The notes: generated from the sequence alone by a model not told the origin. Counted from the first letter of the stretch, positions 1-9,201 are shown. The stretch is DNA of 64,000 bases from Bacillota bacterium (GCA_021787335.1 JAJYMC010000003.1:1-64000), one strand, 5' to 3'. A program made the numbers and translations.

Positions 1-578
1 CCGCGCCAGAGGTGGCGGCGACCGCGCCGAAGACCGCCGTGCTCGAACCGCCGGCCGGGGCCGTCGCGGCGAAGCCGGCCGACGGCGAGTCGTTCGAGGG
101 ACTTCTCGACCAGACGTTCCCGTCGGGACCCGGACCGCTCTTCACCATCCAGTCCGGCCGGGCGCGGCCGAAGCCTCCGCCGGAGCGGGCGCCGGACTTC
201 CCGTCGGCGGCCGCCGAGGCCGGCGCGCCTCCGCCCGATGACGAAGCCCTCATTCTACGGCGGACGTTGCGTTCCGGTCAGGTCGTCCATTACCCGGGGC
301 ATGTCACCATCCTCGGCGACGTCAACCCGGGCGGCGAGGTCATCGCCGGCGGCGACATCGTCGTCCTGGGCGTCCTGCGGGGCGTGGCCCACGCCGGAGC
401 CGGGGGGAACGATCAGGCGGTGGTGGCCGCCTTCAGGCTCCGGCCGACCCAACTGAGGATCGGGAACCACATCGCCCGGGCGCCGGACGAGGAGACCGGC
501 GGCCCGGAGGCGCCCGAAATAGCCAAGGTGCGCAACGGCGTAGTGGTCATCGAGCCATACCACGGACTTGGTGAATAG
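1..578 (+). CDS. minC: Septum site-determining protein MinC (5'-truncated by window edge)
   Basis: This is the C-terminal part of the division inhibitor MinC, which MinD recruits to the membrane to block FtsZ rings at the poles. The C-terminal beta-helix domain is clear over the last ~100 residues (motifs VHYPGHVTILGDVNPGGEV, AGGDIVVLGVLRGVAHAG, FRLRPTQLRIG). The frame stays open to base 3, and a possible GTG at 12 lies in a low-complexity Ala/Pro linker, so the true start and the N-terminal FtsZ-inhibiting domain almost certainly lie upstream of the window. It sits 12 bp before minD, so the two are probably co-transcribed. The identity rests on the C-domain motifs and the neighbour. Confidence 0.9.
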   Translation, partial: APEVAATAPKTAVLEPPAGAVAAKPADGESFEGLLDQTFPSGPGPLFTIQSGRARPKPPPERAPDFPSAAAEAGAPPPDDEALILRRTLRSGQVVHYPGHVTILGDVNPGGEVIAGGDIVVLGVLRGVAHAGAGGNDQAVVAAFRLRPTQLRIGNHIARAPDEETGGPEAPEIAKVRNGVVVIEPYHGLGE

Positions 579-590
579 GGGGTAAAGAGC

Positions 591-1385
591 TTGGGAGAGG
601 TCATCGTCGTGACGTCCGGTAAGGGTGGGGTCGGCAAGACGACCACCGCCGCCAACCTTGGCGCGGGCCTGGCTATGCTCGGCAAGAAAGTGGCCCTGGT
701 GGACGCGGACATCGGTCTGCGCAACCTGGACCTAGCCCTCGGTCTCGAGAACCGCATCGTCTACGACGTCGTCGATGTCGTCGAGGGCTATTGCCGGCTG
801 AAGCAAGCCCTCATCAAGGACAAGCGGTTCGAGGGCATGCAGCTCCTGCCGGCGGCCCAGACCAAGGATAAGAGCTCCGTCAGTCCGGACCAGATGCGCA
901 AGATCTGCAACGAGCTCCGGCGCGACTTCGACATGGTCATCATCGACTCCCCGGCAGGGATCGAGCAGGGGTTCCGTAACGCCGTGGCCGGGGCGCAACA
1001 GGCGGTCATCGTCACGACGCCGGAAATCGCCGCCGTCCGCGACGCCGACCGGGTCATCGGCCTGCTCGAAGCGGCCGGCTTCAAGCACCCGTACCTCATC
1101 ATCAACCGCATCCGTCCGGGGATGGTCCGTCGCGGCGACATGATGGACATCGATGACATCATCGATATCCTGGCCGTGGACCTCCTGGGCATCGTCCCCG
1201 AGGACGAGTCGGCCATCTCGTGCGGCAACAGGGGCGAGCCGATCATCGCCAGCCGGACCTCGCGGGCGGCCGAGGCCTACCGCAACATGGCCCGCCGGCT
1301 GTGCGGCGAGGAAGTGCCGCTGATGGACCTGGAGGCTGGGACCAATCTTGTCTCCGCCCTGAGGAAATTCATCGGCGGGCGATGA
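591..1385 (+). CDS. minD: Septum site-determining protein MinD
   Basis: Membrane-associated ATPase of the Min system; it recruits MinC and is stimulated by MinE. 264 aa, normal length. A deviant Walker A motif (KGGVGKTT, residues ~11-18) is followed by VDADIGLRNLDLALG and IIDSPAGIEQG (Walker B region). The C-terminal residues SALRKFIGGR match the amphipathic membrane-targeting helix of MinD. The start is TTG at 591 (MGEVIVVTSGKGG), which is where MinD homologues begin. It lies between minC and a minE-like gene, a standard minCDE order. Confidence 0.96.
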   Translation: MGEVIVVTSGKGGVGKTTTAANLGAGLAMLGKKVALVDADIGLRNLDLALGLENRIVYDVVDVVEGYCRLKQALIKDKRFEGMQLLPAAQTKDKSSVSPDQMRKICNELRRDFDMVIIDSPAGIEQGFRNAVAGAQQAVIVTTPEIAAVRDADRVIGLLEAAGFKHPYLIINRIRPGMVRRGDMMDIDDIIDILAVDLLGIVPEDESAISCGNRGEPIIASRTSRAAEAYRNMARRLCGEEVPLMDLEAGTNLVSALRKFIGGR

Positions 1386-1406
1386 CGAAAGACAGGGGGG
1401 CTTGGC

Positions 1407-1643
1407 ATGTTCGAGTTCCTCCACGCCCGCCGGACCACCGAGACCAAGACCTCGGGCCAGTTCGCCATCGATCGGCTGCGCTGGGTCCTGGCTCATGATC
1501 GGGCGGAGTGTTGGGGTGACCGGGCGGTCCGGCTGGCCAAGAAATCGGCCGGCGGCAAGGAACCGCCGATGTCGACCGGCGTAAGAAAAGTCGCGCCGGT
1601 GACGCACAAGACGGAAGGTAAAGGAGAGGCAAAAACAGAATAA
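1407..1643 (+). CDS. minE: MinE-like cell division topological specificity factor with aberrant C-terminus
   Basis: 78 aa. ATG at 1407 is preceded by a G-rich SD (gacagggggg). The first ~36 residues fit the MinE anti-MinCD region: a FEFL membrane-targeting start, then AIDRLRWVLAHDRAE, which mirrors the family pattern of AKxRLxLVLxHDRA. The following topological-specificity domain (usually LKEDILxVIxKYVEID) is not recognisable here; the tail is Lys/Pro/Thr-rich. In another frame around 1541-1600 the codons read EIGRRQGTADVDRRKK, faintly like the expected IxxYVEID segment. This could mean a frameshift near 1510-1540, a diverged MinE, or a sequencing error. Position directly after minD supports the MinE call. 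Confidence 0.65.
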   Translation: MFEFLHARRTTETKTSGQFAIDRLRWVLAHDRAECWGDRAVRLAKKSAGGKEPPMSTGVRKVAPVTHKTEGKGEAKTE

Positions 1644-1679
1644 GACAAGGTTACATGTGAGTTTAGGAGCGTCCTTCCA

Positions 1680-2828
1680 ATGTTCGAACGCCGACTCTGG
1701 CGCAACCTGGATTACCCATTGCTCTTGGCCGTTCTGGCCCTGATGGCCTTCGGCATTGTCATCATCGGCAGCGCCACGCGCTCCGGCGACGTCTCGGCCG
1801 CCTCGCTGAGTTTCGTCAAGCGCCAGATCCTCTGGGATGCCCTCGGGCTGGTGACCATCTTCATCGTCCTGCTCTTCGACTACGGGTTCGTCGTCCGCCT
1901 GACCAACGTGCTTTACGCGGCCAATCTCCTCGGCCTGCTGCTGGTGTTGGTCAAGGGGCGGACGGTCCTGGGCGGGCAGCGGTGGATCGCCATGGGGCCC
2001 TTCCAGTTGCAGCCGTCGGAGATCGGCAAGGTGCTCCTCATCATCACCCTGGCCGCTTTCCTGAAGCGGCGCGAGGGCAAGCTATCGCGGCCACGTGACC
2101 TCGTGCCGGCCTTCCTCTATGTCGCCGTACCGATGGTCCTCATCCTGCGCCAGCCCGACCTCGGCACGTCGCTGGTCTTCGTGGCCATCCTCTTCGGCAT
2201 GCTCTACATGGCCGGGGCCCGGGGCCACCATCTGGCGGTCGTCGCCGGGACCGGCCTGACTGTTGTCGTCGCCATCCTCGTCCTGCACTTTCAGTACGCC
2301 GTCGACCTGCCGCTGGTCAAGCACTTCTTCAAGGATTACATGATGAAGCGGCTCGTCGTCTTCGTCGACCCGCAGATCGACCCGCTCAACGCGGGGTACC
2401 ACATCATCCAGTCAAAGATCGCCGTGGGTTCCGGCGGGCTCATCGGGAAGGGCCTCTTCGGCGGCACCCAGAACCAGCTCAACTTCCTGCCGGAGCAGCA
2501 TACCGACTTCATCTTCGCCGTGGTCGGGGAGGAACTGGGCTTCCTCGGGGCCATCGCCCTCCTCGGGCTGTACTTCTTCATCATCTTCCGCGGCCTGCAG
2601 ATCATGGCCAACGCCAAGGACACGCACGGGGTCCTCTTATCCGCCGGCGTGCTCTCGATGCTGACCTTTCACGTCCTCGTCAACGTCGGGATGGTCGCCG
2701 GGATCATGCCGGTGACCGGCATCCCGCTCCCCTTCATGAGCTACGGCGGCAGCTCACTGCTGGCCAACGCAGCGGCCGTCGGGGTGCTCCTCAACGTGGG
2801 CATGCGAAGGCAGAAGATCCTGTTCTGA
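1680..2828 (+). CDS. rodA: Rod shape-determining protein RodA (SEDS peptidoglycan polymerase)
   Basis: SEDS-family glycosyltransferase that polymerises lipid II for lateral wall growth with a class B PBP. 382 aa with about ten hydrophobic segments. Family signatures are visible: KGRTVLGGQRWI, FQLQPSEIGKVLLI, RQPDLGTSLVF, HTDFIFAVVGEELGFLGA and the C-terminal GIPLPFMSYGGSSLLAN. RodA is preferred over FtsW because of the minCDE context and the short N-terminus. It starts at ATG 1680, 36 bp after the minE-like gene, and ends ahead of an intrinsic terminator, so it probably closes the min operon. Confidence 0.93.
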   Translation: MFERRLWRNLDYPLLLAVLALMAFGIVIIGSATRSGDVSAASLSFVKRQILWDALGLVTIFIVLLFDYGFVVRLTNVLYAANLLGLLLVLVKGRTVLGGQRWIAMGPFQLQPSEIGKVLLIITLAAFLKRREGKLSRPRDLVPAFLYVAVPMVLILRQPDLGTSLVFVAILFGMLYMAGARGHHLAVVAGTGLTVVVAILVLHFQYAVDLPLVKHFFKDYMMKRLVVFVDPQIDPLNAGYHIIQSKIAVGSGGLIGKGLFGGTQNQLNFLPEQHTDFIFAVVGEELGFLGAIALLGLYFFIIFRGLQIMANAKDTHGVLLSAGVLSMLTFHVLVNVGMVAGIMPVTGIPLPFMSYGGSSLLANAAAVGVLLNVGMRRQKILF

Positions 2829-2873
2829 CGGGGGAAGTCCAGGAACCGGACAGAAGCCCAGAAGATACCAATC

Positions 2874-2909
2874 GAGCCCGAATCCCTATAGTGGGGATCG
2901 GGCTCTTTT
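2874..2909 (+). terminator. Intrinsic terminator after rodA
   Basis: Inverted repeat gagcccgaatccc / ggggatcgggctc (one bulged base) followed by ctttta, 45 bp downstream of the rodA stop. It closes the min-rodA operon and also separates it from the convergent small zinc-ribbon gene. Confidence 0.85.
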
Positions 2910-2937
2910 AATCCTCGCGGGCCTATGGAGCCGTGGT

Positions 2938-3045
2938 TCAGCTCTTCTTGACGAAGGTGTCCTTGCCTGAGCACTGGGGGCACTTCTTGGGCTTGCAGCG
3001 CCCTTCCTTCTCGTAGCCACAGTCCTTACACTTCCAAACGGCCAT
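2938..3045 (-). CDS. RCKP-type rubredoxin-like zinc-ribbon mini-protein
   Basis: A 35-aa protein that begins MAVWKCKDCGYEKEGRCKP and ends KKCPQCSGKDTFVKKS. Two CxxC knuckles (CKDC and CPQC) plus the RCKP motif match the small rubredoxin-like domain proteins common in anaerobic bacteria. It probably binds one Zn or Fe atom; the physiological partner is unknown. A purine-rich SD (aaaggggggacc) lies 8-9 bases before the ATG. It is encoded convergently to rodA. Confidence is high for the gene and moderate for metal identity. Confidence 0.85.
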   Translation of the reverse strand: MAVWKCKDCGYEKEGRCKPKKCPQCSGKDTFVKKS

Positions 3046-3279
3046 CTCGCTGGTCCCCCCTTTCGACGATGACTTGGACGCTTGACCATATTTCGTGCTT
3101 AGAAAGGCATTCCCTGCATAGGGCCCATATGTGTTTACGGAATTCTTGCAATGTGGTCATCAGCCAAGCTTCGAGAGGATTCGCGGGGCCCGATGACGAA
3201 CCATTAGGCCACCATTCAGGGCCTTCCGATTGGTACCAGGGAGGGTCCAGGACTCATATCTAGGGAGGGGGTTTGATCC

Positions 3280-4689
3280 ATGCGGAAGTGGCTTGCCGTG
3301 GCCCTGGCGCTGGTTATCGCGCTGGGCGTGGCGGTCGTCCCGGCCGGCCGGGCTTCGGCCACCGCGACCTACAACTTCACAGTGGTCTTCAAGTCGGCGA
3401 CGCTGCCGGCCAACGCGGCCGACGTCGTCACGGCGGCCGGCGGGACGGTCCTGCTGAGCGTCCCCGAAGTCGGGGTGCTCGAGGTCAGCGGGCCCGCCAG
3501 CCTGCTCAACACCCTGGGCGCGAACACCGCGGTCCAAGCGGTCAGCCCGATCCTGGTCCAGAACCTCGAGCCGTTCCGGGTCGTCGAGCAGCCGACCGCG
3601 GACCTTGATGTCAACCTGGCCAAGGCCGACCTCTACAACGCCTATCAGTGGGACATCAAGCAGGTCACCAAGGACGGGGCCAGCTGGGGCATCAGCGAAG
3701 GCAGCCACAACACCGTGGTCGGCATCGTTGACACCGGCGTCAACCCGAACCACTCGGCCCTGAAGGCCAACTTCCTGGGCGGCCGGAACTTCGTCCCGGC
3801 GAACGCCAACGACGACCCGACCGAGACCGGTGACCCCAATGACTACGTCGACCGCCATGGTCACGGCAGCCATGTCGCTGGCACCATCGCCGGTAACGGC
3901 CGCATCCTCGGCGTCGGGCCGAGCCTTGGCTTCCGCTCCTACCGCGTCTTCGGCGCGAGCGGCGGGGCCCCGACTGACTGGATCGTCGCCGCCATCGTCG
4001 CAGCCACCAACGATAAGGTCAATGTCATCTCGATGAGCATCGGCGGCTATGACGGGATCGCCCCATACACCTGGACTGACCCGGCGACCGGGACGGTCTA
4101 CAAGGGCCAGGACGTCGCCGACTTCCTCGCCTGGCGGCGGGCTATCCAGTACGCCACCCAGAACGGCGTGGTCGTCATCGCGGCGGCCGGCAACGAGGCC
4201 ACCAACACGGCCAACCCGACCGCGGTCACCGCTTACCTGAACGCCGAATACGGCCCGTACGGCTACAACTTCATCGGCGCCTCCCGCGAGGTCCCGGGCA
4301 CCACTCCGGGCGTCGTGACCGTCTCGGCCACCGGCCCCGACTATAGCCTCGCCAGCTACAGCAACTACGGTCCGGGCGCCATCGACGTCTCGGCCCCCGG
4401 CGGGGACTTCAAGAACTACCCGAACCCGGGTTGGTACACCGACATGTGCCTCTCCGCTTACAAGACCTCAGGTTACGTCTGGATGGCCGGCACCTCGATG
4501 GCCACCCCGAAGGCTTCGGCCGTCGCCGCCCTGATCATCGATCGGGCCAAGGCCAACGGCCAGACCCTCACCCCGTCCCAGGTCGTGACCAAGCTCCAGC
4601 AGACCACGACCGACCTCGGCAAGCCGGGCTACGACGGGTCCTTCGGCTACGGCCAGGTCAACGCGTACAGCGCTCTCGGCGGGAAATAG
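3280..4689 (+). CDS. Secreted subtilisin-like S8 serine protease
   Basis: 469 aa. The signal peptide is typical (MRKWL, a hydrophobic run, then GRASA with probable cleavage near residue 27). Residues ~30-95 form an inhibitor_I9-like propeptide. The catalytic triad is intact: Asp151 in VGIVDTGVNPNHS, His195 in DRHGHGSHVAGT, and Ser406 in MAGTSMATPKAS; the oxyanion Asn is in VIAAAGNEA. Expected to be exported and self-processed. The SD is strong (agggaggggg before ATG 3280). It stands alone with its own terminator. Adjacent peptidase and permease genes suggest extracellular protein use. Confidence 0.95.
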   Translation: MRKWLAVALALVIALGVAVVPAGRASATATYNFTVVFKSATLPANAADVVTAAGGTVLLSVPEVGVLEVSGPASLLNTLGANTAVQAVSPILVQNLEPFRVVEQPTADLDVNLAKADLYNAYQWDIKQVTKDGASWGISEGSHNTVVGIVDTGVNPNHSALKANFLGGRNFVPANANDDPTETGDPNDYVDRHGHGSHVAGTIAGNGRILGVGPSLGFRSYRVFGASGGAPTDWIVAAIVAATNDKVNVISMSIGGYDGIAPYTWTDPATGTVYKGQDVADFLAWRRAIQYATQNGVVVIAAAGNEATNTANPTAVTAYLNAEYGPYGYNFIGASREVPGTTPGVVTVSATGPDYSLASYSNYGPGAIDVSAPGGDFKNYPNPGWYTDMCLSAYKTSGYVWMAGTSMATPKASAVAALIIDRAKANGQTLTPSQVVTKLQQTTTDLGKPGYDGSFGYGQVNAYSALGGK

Positions 4690-4717
4690 CTCTCGCTGAA
4701 GCGACCCGATTGACAGA

Positions 4718-4747
4718 GGAACCCCCGGCAGCGGGGGTTCCTTTTTT
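4718..4747 (+). terminator. Intrinsic terminator after subtilase
   Basis: Perfect 9-bp stem ggaaccccc / gggggttcc followed by six T residues, 28 bp after the protease stop codon. Confidence 0.95.
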
Positions 4748-4883
4748 CGCCCATCGAGCAGCGGCGGATTGCGGTCGGGGGCCTCGTGTCGCGTCGCCGC
4801 TTCGGGCCCGGAATAGCCCCCTCCTCTCGGCGGCAGGCTAACTCTCTGAAGCGTGGATTGACACGCCGCAAGGGGGCCGGTCG

Positions 4884-6401
4884 ATGCCGCTCAAGAAGGG
4901 CCTGAACTCGCGACAGCTGGCGATGATCTCGATCGGCGGGGTCATCGGCGTAGGCATGTTCCTCGGCAGCGCCACCGCCGTGTCCCTGGCGGGTCCGGGG
5001 GTCATCGCCGCCTACGCCCTGGGCGGGGTGATCATGCTCCTCGTGATGATGGCCCTGGCCGAGATGTCCGTGGCCGAGCCGTCGCCAGGCTCGTTCCGCC
5101 TATACGCCGCCAAGTACCTCCACCCTTATGCCGGGTTCCTCACCGGCTGGGTCTACTGGCTGGCCTGGGTGGCCATCATGTCGGCCGAGATCGTCGCCGT
5201 CACCACCTACATGGACTTCTGGGTGCCGCACCGCTACAGCTGGATCTTCGGGATCGTCTTCGCCATGCTGATGACCATGGTCAACCTGAGGTCGGTCGCG
5301 TCCTTCGGCGAGTTCGAGTTCTGGTTCTCGATGGTCAAGGTCGTGGCCATCGTCGCCTTCATCGGGCTCGGCGCGGCCTTCATCCTCGGGGTCTTCCCCC
5401 GGGTCCACATCGGGACGGCGAACTACCTCGGCCAGGGCGGCTTCTTCCCGAAGGGCCTCACCGGGATCCTCCTGGCCATGGTCATGGTCATGTTCGCCTA
5501 TGGCGGCACGGAGGTCATCGGCGTGGCCGCCGGCGAGTCGACCAACCCGCGGCGCGACGTGCCCAGGGCACTTAACGGCATCGTCCTCCGGACCCTGATC
5601 CTCTACATCGGCTCCATCGCCGTGCTGGTCGGGGTCATCCCCTGGAGCCAGGTCGGGCTTCGCGGGAGCCCGTTCGTGCTGGTCTACGAGATGCTCGGGA
5701 TCGCCGGGGCGGCCAACGTGATGAACTTCGTGGTCATCACGGCCGCCCTGTCGAGCATGAACTCCGGCCTCTACACCAGCTCGCGCATCCTTTACAACCT
5801 GGCCGAACAGGGGGACGCGCCGCGCCTCCTGTCCGTGCTCAACCAGCGCAAGGTCCCGGCCAACGCGGTCGTCCTCAGCACGCTCACGCTCTATGCGGCC
5901 GTCTTCGTCTACTACGTCTCCCCGCGGACGGCCTTCCTGTACATCACGGCCATGTCGTCCTTCGGGGTCATGTTCACCTGGCTGATGATCGCCCTGACCC
6001 ACCTGTACTTCCGCCCCAAGGCGACGGCCGCCGGGATGCCCTTGTCCTATCGCATACCGGGCTACCCCTATACGACATGGGCGGCCATCGTCTCGATGGC
6101 CGCCATCATCCTGGCGATCTACTTCGTTCCCGGGCAGCGGATCGGGTTCGTCTCCGGGGTCTCGGTGGTCATCGCCGTCAGCGCGTATTACTGGCTCATG
6201 GTCGCCCCGGCGAGGCGGCGGGCCGCGGCCGAAGAGGCCCCCCGCGAGGGCGCGCGACCCGCGCCCGGCCTGGACCTGGCGGGCTTTTTCGGGCTCTGGC
6301 CCAAGGGGGTCAGGGCGCACGGCTCGGAAGAGCCTGATGACTCAACCGCGCGGGGCGAGGACGTCGATGACCGCCAGGGCCAGTCGGGCCGCCCTGACTA
6401 A
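4884..6401 (+). CDS. APC-superfamily amino acid permease
   Basis: 505 aa, about twelve transmembrane segments. The N-terminus LNSRQLAMISIGGVIGVGMF carries the unwound TM1 glycine motif of amino acid permeases, and AYGGTEVIGVAAGES is the conserved TM6 region. It closest resembles the AAT/GabP-type subgroup (NSGLYTSSRILYNLAEQGDAP). The substrate is not readable from sequence. The SD aaggggg lies 7 bases before ATG 4884. The C-terminal ~65 residues are a charged hydrophilic tail whose last 60 bases overlap the convergent M20 peptidase gene. Probably imports amino acids freed by neighbouring peptidases. Confidence 0.9.
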   Translation: MPLKKGLNSRQLAMISIGGVIGVGMFLGSATAVSLAGPGVIAAYALGGVIMLLVMMALAEMSVAEPSPGSFRLYAAKYLHPYAGFLTGWVYWLAWVAIMSAEIVAVTTYMDFWVPHRYSWIFGIVFAMLMTMVNLRSVASFGEFEFWFSMVKVVAIVAFIGLGAAFILGVFPRVHIGTANYLGQGGFFPKGLTGILLAMVMVMFAYGGTEVIGVAAGESTNPRRDVPRALNGIVLRTLILYIGSIAVLVGVIPWSQVGLRGSPFVLVYEMLGIAGAANVMNFVVITAALSSMNSGLYTSSRILYNLAEQGDAPRLLSVLNQRKVPANAVVLSTLTLYAAVFVYYVSPRTAFLYITAMSSFGVMFTWLMIALTHLYFRPKATAAGMPLSYRIPGYPYTTWAAIVSMAAIILAIYFVPGQRIGFVSGVSVVIAVSAYYWLMVAPARRRAAAEEAPREGARPAPGLDLAGFFGLWPKGVRAHGSEEPDDSTARGEDVDDRQGQSGRPD

Positions 6402-7514
6402 CTGCTCGACGGGAATGGTCTCGCGTGAGGTGTGGTCGTCGGCATAGCCGGCGCCAAGGTTGACCGCCGGCAGGCCCCGCATGTTGAAGATGTTGGCGTC
6501 ACTGCCGCCACCACGCGGGCTCAGCCGCGATTCCAGACTGAGCCGCCGGACGGCCTCCATGGCGACGCGGACGACCTCGTCCTTCTCGGTCAGCTTGAAG
6601 CCTCTGTAGGCTTCATCTTTCTTTATCTCGACCCGCGCCCCCGCCGACTTGGCCTGCTCGTGAAAGGCCCCCTCGACCTGCGCCACCAGACGGTCGAGGG
6701 TGGCCTTGTTGCGGCTGCGCGTCTCCATCTCGATCTCGGTATGCTCCGGGACGATGTTGGTGGCCACGCCGCCGCGGATGACCCCGAAGTTCAGCGTGGT
6801 CTCCGGGTCCAGGCGGCCCGTGGGCAGCGCGGCCATGGCCTTGGCGGAGACGTGGATGGCGTTGATCCCCTTCTCGGGCTCGACCCCGGCGTGGGCGGTC
6901 TTGCCGGTGACCGTGATGGTCAGGTCGACCTCGGTCGGGGTGTCGACGATGATCGTGCCGACCTCGCTCCCGCTGTCGAAGACGAAGGCGAGGTCGCCGG
7001 CCAGCGAGTCTTTGTCCGCGCCGCGTGCCCCGAAGAGGCCGATCTCCTCGCCGACGGTGAAGAGGATGCCGACGTCGCCATGGGGCCGGCCGGTCTCCTT
7101 GATGACCGTGAGGGCCTCCAGGATGGCCGCCACCCCGGCCTTATCGTCAGCCGCCAGGATGTTCTTGCCGTCGCTGTGGATGACCCCGTCGCGGATCTGC
7201 GGCTCCAGGCCCGGGGCGGCCCGGACCGTGTCCATGTGGGCGCAGAGGAGCGGCGTATGTCCCTTGGCCGCGCTTCCTCCGGCACCCCCGGCCGCGCCGG
7301 TGCCCTTGAGGGTGGCGTGCAGGTTCCCGGCCTCGCCGCCGAAGGTCGACCCGGCGTCGTCCTGCCGCACTTCCAGGCCGCGCTGCCGCAACTGGGCCTG
7401 GAGGTACTCGGCCACGCGCTTTTCCTCCTTCGACGGGCTGTCGATCTTCACCAGCCCGATGAATGACTCGATCAAGCGTTTCTCGTTCACGTCGCCCGCC
7501 TTGCCATTGCCCAT
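6342..7514 (-). CDS. M20-family metallopeptidase, PepT-like
   Basis: 390 aa. Zinc-binding segments of the M20 family are present in order: LLCAHMDTV, ILAADDKAGVAAILEAL (bridging Asp), FTVGEEIGLFGA (catalytic Glu pair), VFDSGSEVG, and near the C-terminus YADDHTSRE (final His). The pattern matches the PepT-like aminotripeptidase group often annotated in Bacillota. Cytoplasmic, no signal peptide. The 3' end overlaps the permease gene tail-to-tail by 60 bp. A short Gly/Ala-rich linker (GTGAAGGAGGSAAKG) interrupts the first metal-binding region. The exact peptide substrate is unknown. Confidence 0.88.
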   Translation of the reverse strand: MGNGKAGDVNEKRLIESFIGLVKIDSPSKEEKRVAEYLQAQLRQRGLEVRQDDAGSTFGGEAGNLHATLKGTGAAGGAGGSAAKGHTPLLCAHMDTVRAAPGLEPQIRDGVIHSDGKNILAADDKAGVAAILEALTVIKETGRPHGDVGILFTVGEEIGLFGARGADKDSLAGDLAFVFDSGSEVGTIIVDTPTEVDLTITVTGKTAHAGVEPEKGINAIHVSAKAMAALPTGRLDPETTLNFGVIRGGVATNIVPEHTEIEMETRSRNKATLDRLVAQVEGAFHEQAKSAGARVEIKKDEAYRGFKLTEKDEVVRVAMEAVRRLSLESRLSPRGGGSDANIFNMRGLPAVNLGAGYADDHTSRETIPVEQLVRAARLALAVIDVLAPRG

Positions 7515-7601
7515 CGGGACGCCCCCTTCAGTTCCGCCGTCGCTCGGCGGCCCATGAGCAAGCTTGCCACGCGCCGCCGGAATGATTCGCCGGCCAATGG
7601 A

Positions 7602-7630
7602 GAAGACCGGCCCTCGATGGACCGGTCTTC
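7602..7630 (-). terminator. Hairpin downstream of M1 aminopeptidase gene
   Basis: Perfect 9-bp inverted repeat gaagaccgg / ccggtcttc with an 11-base loop, between the M1 peptidase stop (7681) and the start of the M20 gene (7514). The T tract is weak on either strand, so it may be a poor terminator or an mRNA-stabilising hairpin. Confidence 0.45.
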
Positions 7631-7680
7631 GTTGTTCACCAGGTGAGGGTCAGGACCGGCCGCCGCGCCGGGCCGCCGCG

Positions 7681-9201
7681 TCACCGCGGCAACTGTCCGT
7701 CAGGCCGGTGGAGCCAGAGGTCGAACAGATCCGATAGGTCGCGCCCGGCGGCCGCCGCGGCCTCGTCCCGGATGGTCTTCTCGGTCACGTAACCGTCGGC
7801 GTGCCTTGTCGCCAGGTCGTGCAGGAAGGCGAAGAAGACCTTGTCGCCCATGGTCTCGCGGAGGGCCTGGAGGAACAGGGCCCCGCGGCCGTAGGTCATC
7901 ATCTTGTACTCTTCCTCGGTGGCGAAGGCCGTCACCGGCTTGGCCACGGATGACTCAGGATAGGCCGCCCGGCGCGAGCGGTAGAGGGTGAAGGCCCCGG
8001 CGTTCAGGACGGACCGGCCGGCGGCCGGGCCGTATTCTTTCTCGAAGTAAAGGGCCGTCGCGTAGTTGGCCAGCGATTCATCGATCCACGGCTCCAGCAG
8101 CTGGTCGCTGCCGACCTGGTTGTACCACCACTGGTGGGCGACCTCGTGGGCGATCACCGACTCGACCCCGCTCCCCTGCTCGTACTGAGCCGAGGAGATG
8201 AGGATGAAGCCCGGGAACTCGACCCCCTTGAAGTCGGTGATCGGCGCCTCGACGATGACGAAGCCCGGCCCGGGATAGGGGCCGAACAGCTCGGAGTAGG
8301 TGTCGATGGCCTTGCGGGCGGCGGCCAGGGCGCCCCGGGCGGCGGGCTCGTGTCCCGCCAGATACAGGGCGGCCAGCGTCGGCCGGGCTTGGCCGACCTC
8401 GGCCACCGCTCCGTGCTCGTTGGTCAGGACGAGGGCGAATTCGCGGACCGGCCCGGCCTCGAAGGCCAGGGTCTGCGCCGAACCCTCGGTCGCGACGACC
8501 CGGCCGCGGTCACCATACGGGGCGTAGGCGTTGAGGCCGGCCGGGGTCGTCAGCCGGACCTTGTAGGTGGCGGTCGCCAGGAACGAATAGTCGCCGAAGG
8601 CGGCGGCCGGCTCGCCGGTGTGCCACCCCTCACCGTCGAAGACGTCGAGGCTGGGATACCAGTCGTTGATCAGCCAGAGTCCGCCGCCATCGGAGATGCC
8701 CTGGCGGCGAGGGCCCTGGGCGAGGAAGGTCGAGTACTTGAGGACGGCGGTGACCTGGGCCCCGGGGGCCACCTGGCCCTTCAGTGGGATGGTGTAGGTC
8801 AGGCCGTCGCGGGCCGCGTCCCTGCCTGCCTGGGCCCCGTCCAGCTTCTCGAGGGTCACCGTCTGGACGCCCCGGGGCAGATGGAAAACAAGGCGGTCGA
8901 GGTCGACCGTCGAGTCGTTGGTGTAGGTCACCGTCACCTGGCCGGCGACGACCTGGTCGACGCCGAGGACGGCGTCGATGACATAGCCGTCATCCGCGCC
9001 CTGGCGCCCGTGACCTTCGGCCCGGGCCGGCTGAGGCAGCCGGGCCACGGCCTTGGAAGCCACGGCCAGATAGCCGGCCGTGGACCGGGCCAGTTCGGGC
9101 TGGAGTACGGCCAGGGCGGCGCCCCCGAAGGCGGCGCCGGCCAGCGCGGCCAGGGCCAGGGAAAGGACCAGGATCACTTGCAGAACGCGTCCGAGGCGCA
9201 T
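7681..9201 (-). CDS. Membrane-anchored M1-family aminopeptidase
   Basis: 506 aa. The N-terminal hydrophobic segment (ILVLSLALAALAGAAFGG) acts as a signal anchor. The zinc site VIAHEVAHQWW (HExxH) is followed by WIDESLANYATALYFEKEYG, which supplies the third ligand Glu (HExxH-x18-E). The usual GxMEN exopeptidase loop reads GVEFPGF here, so specificity may differ from classical aminopeptidase N. The N-terminal beta domain is present but the C-terminal helical domain is short (M1 enzymes often reach 850 aa). Likely acts outside the membrane on peptides. Confidence 0.9.
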   Translation of the reverse strand: MRLGRVLQVILVLSLALAALAGAAFGGAALAVLQPELARSTAGYLAVASKAVARLPQPARAEGHGRQGADDGYVIDAVLGVDQVVAGQVTVTYTNDSTVDLDRLVFHLPRGVQTVTLEKLDGAQAGRDAARDGLTYTIPLKGQVAPGAQVTAVLKYSTFLAQGPRRQGISDGGGLWLINDWYPSLDVFDGEGWHTGEPAAAFGDYSFLATATYKVRLTTPAGLNAYAPYGDRGRVVATEGSAQTLAFEAGPVREFALVLTNEHGAVAEVGQARPTLAALYLAGHEPAARGALAAARKAIDTYSELFGPYPGPGFVIVEAPITDFKGVEFPGFILISSAQYEQGSGVESVIAHEVAHQWWYNQVGSDQLLEPWIDESLANYATALYFEKEYGPAAGRSVLNAGAFTLYRSRRAAYPESSVAKPVTAFATEEEYKMMTYGRGALFLQALRETMGDKVFFAFLHDLATRHADGYVTEKTIRDEAAAAAGRDLSDLFDLWLHRPDGQLPR

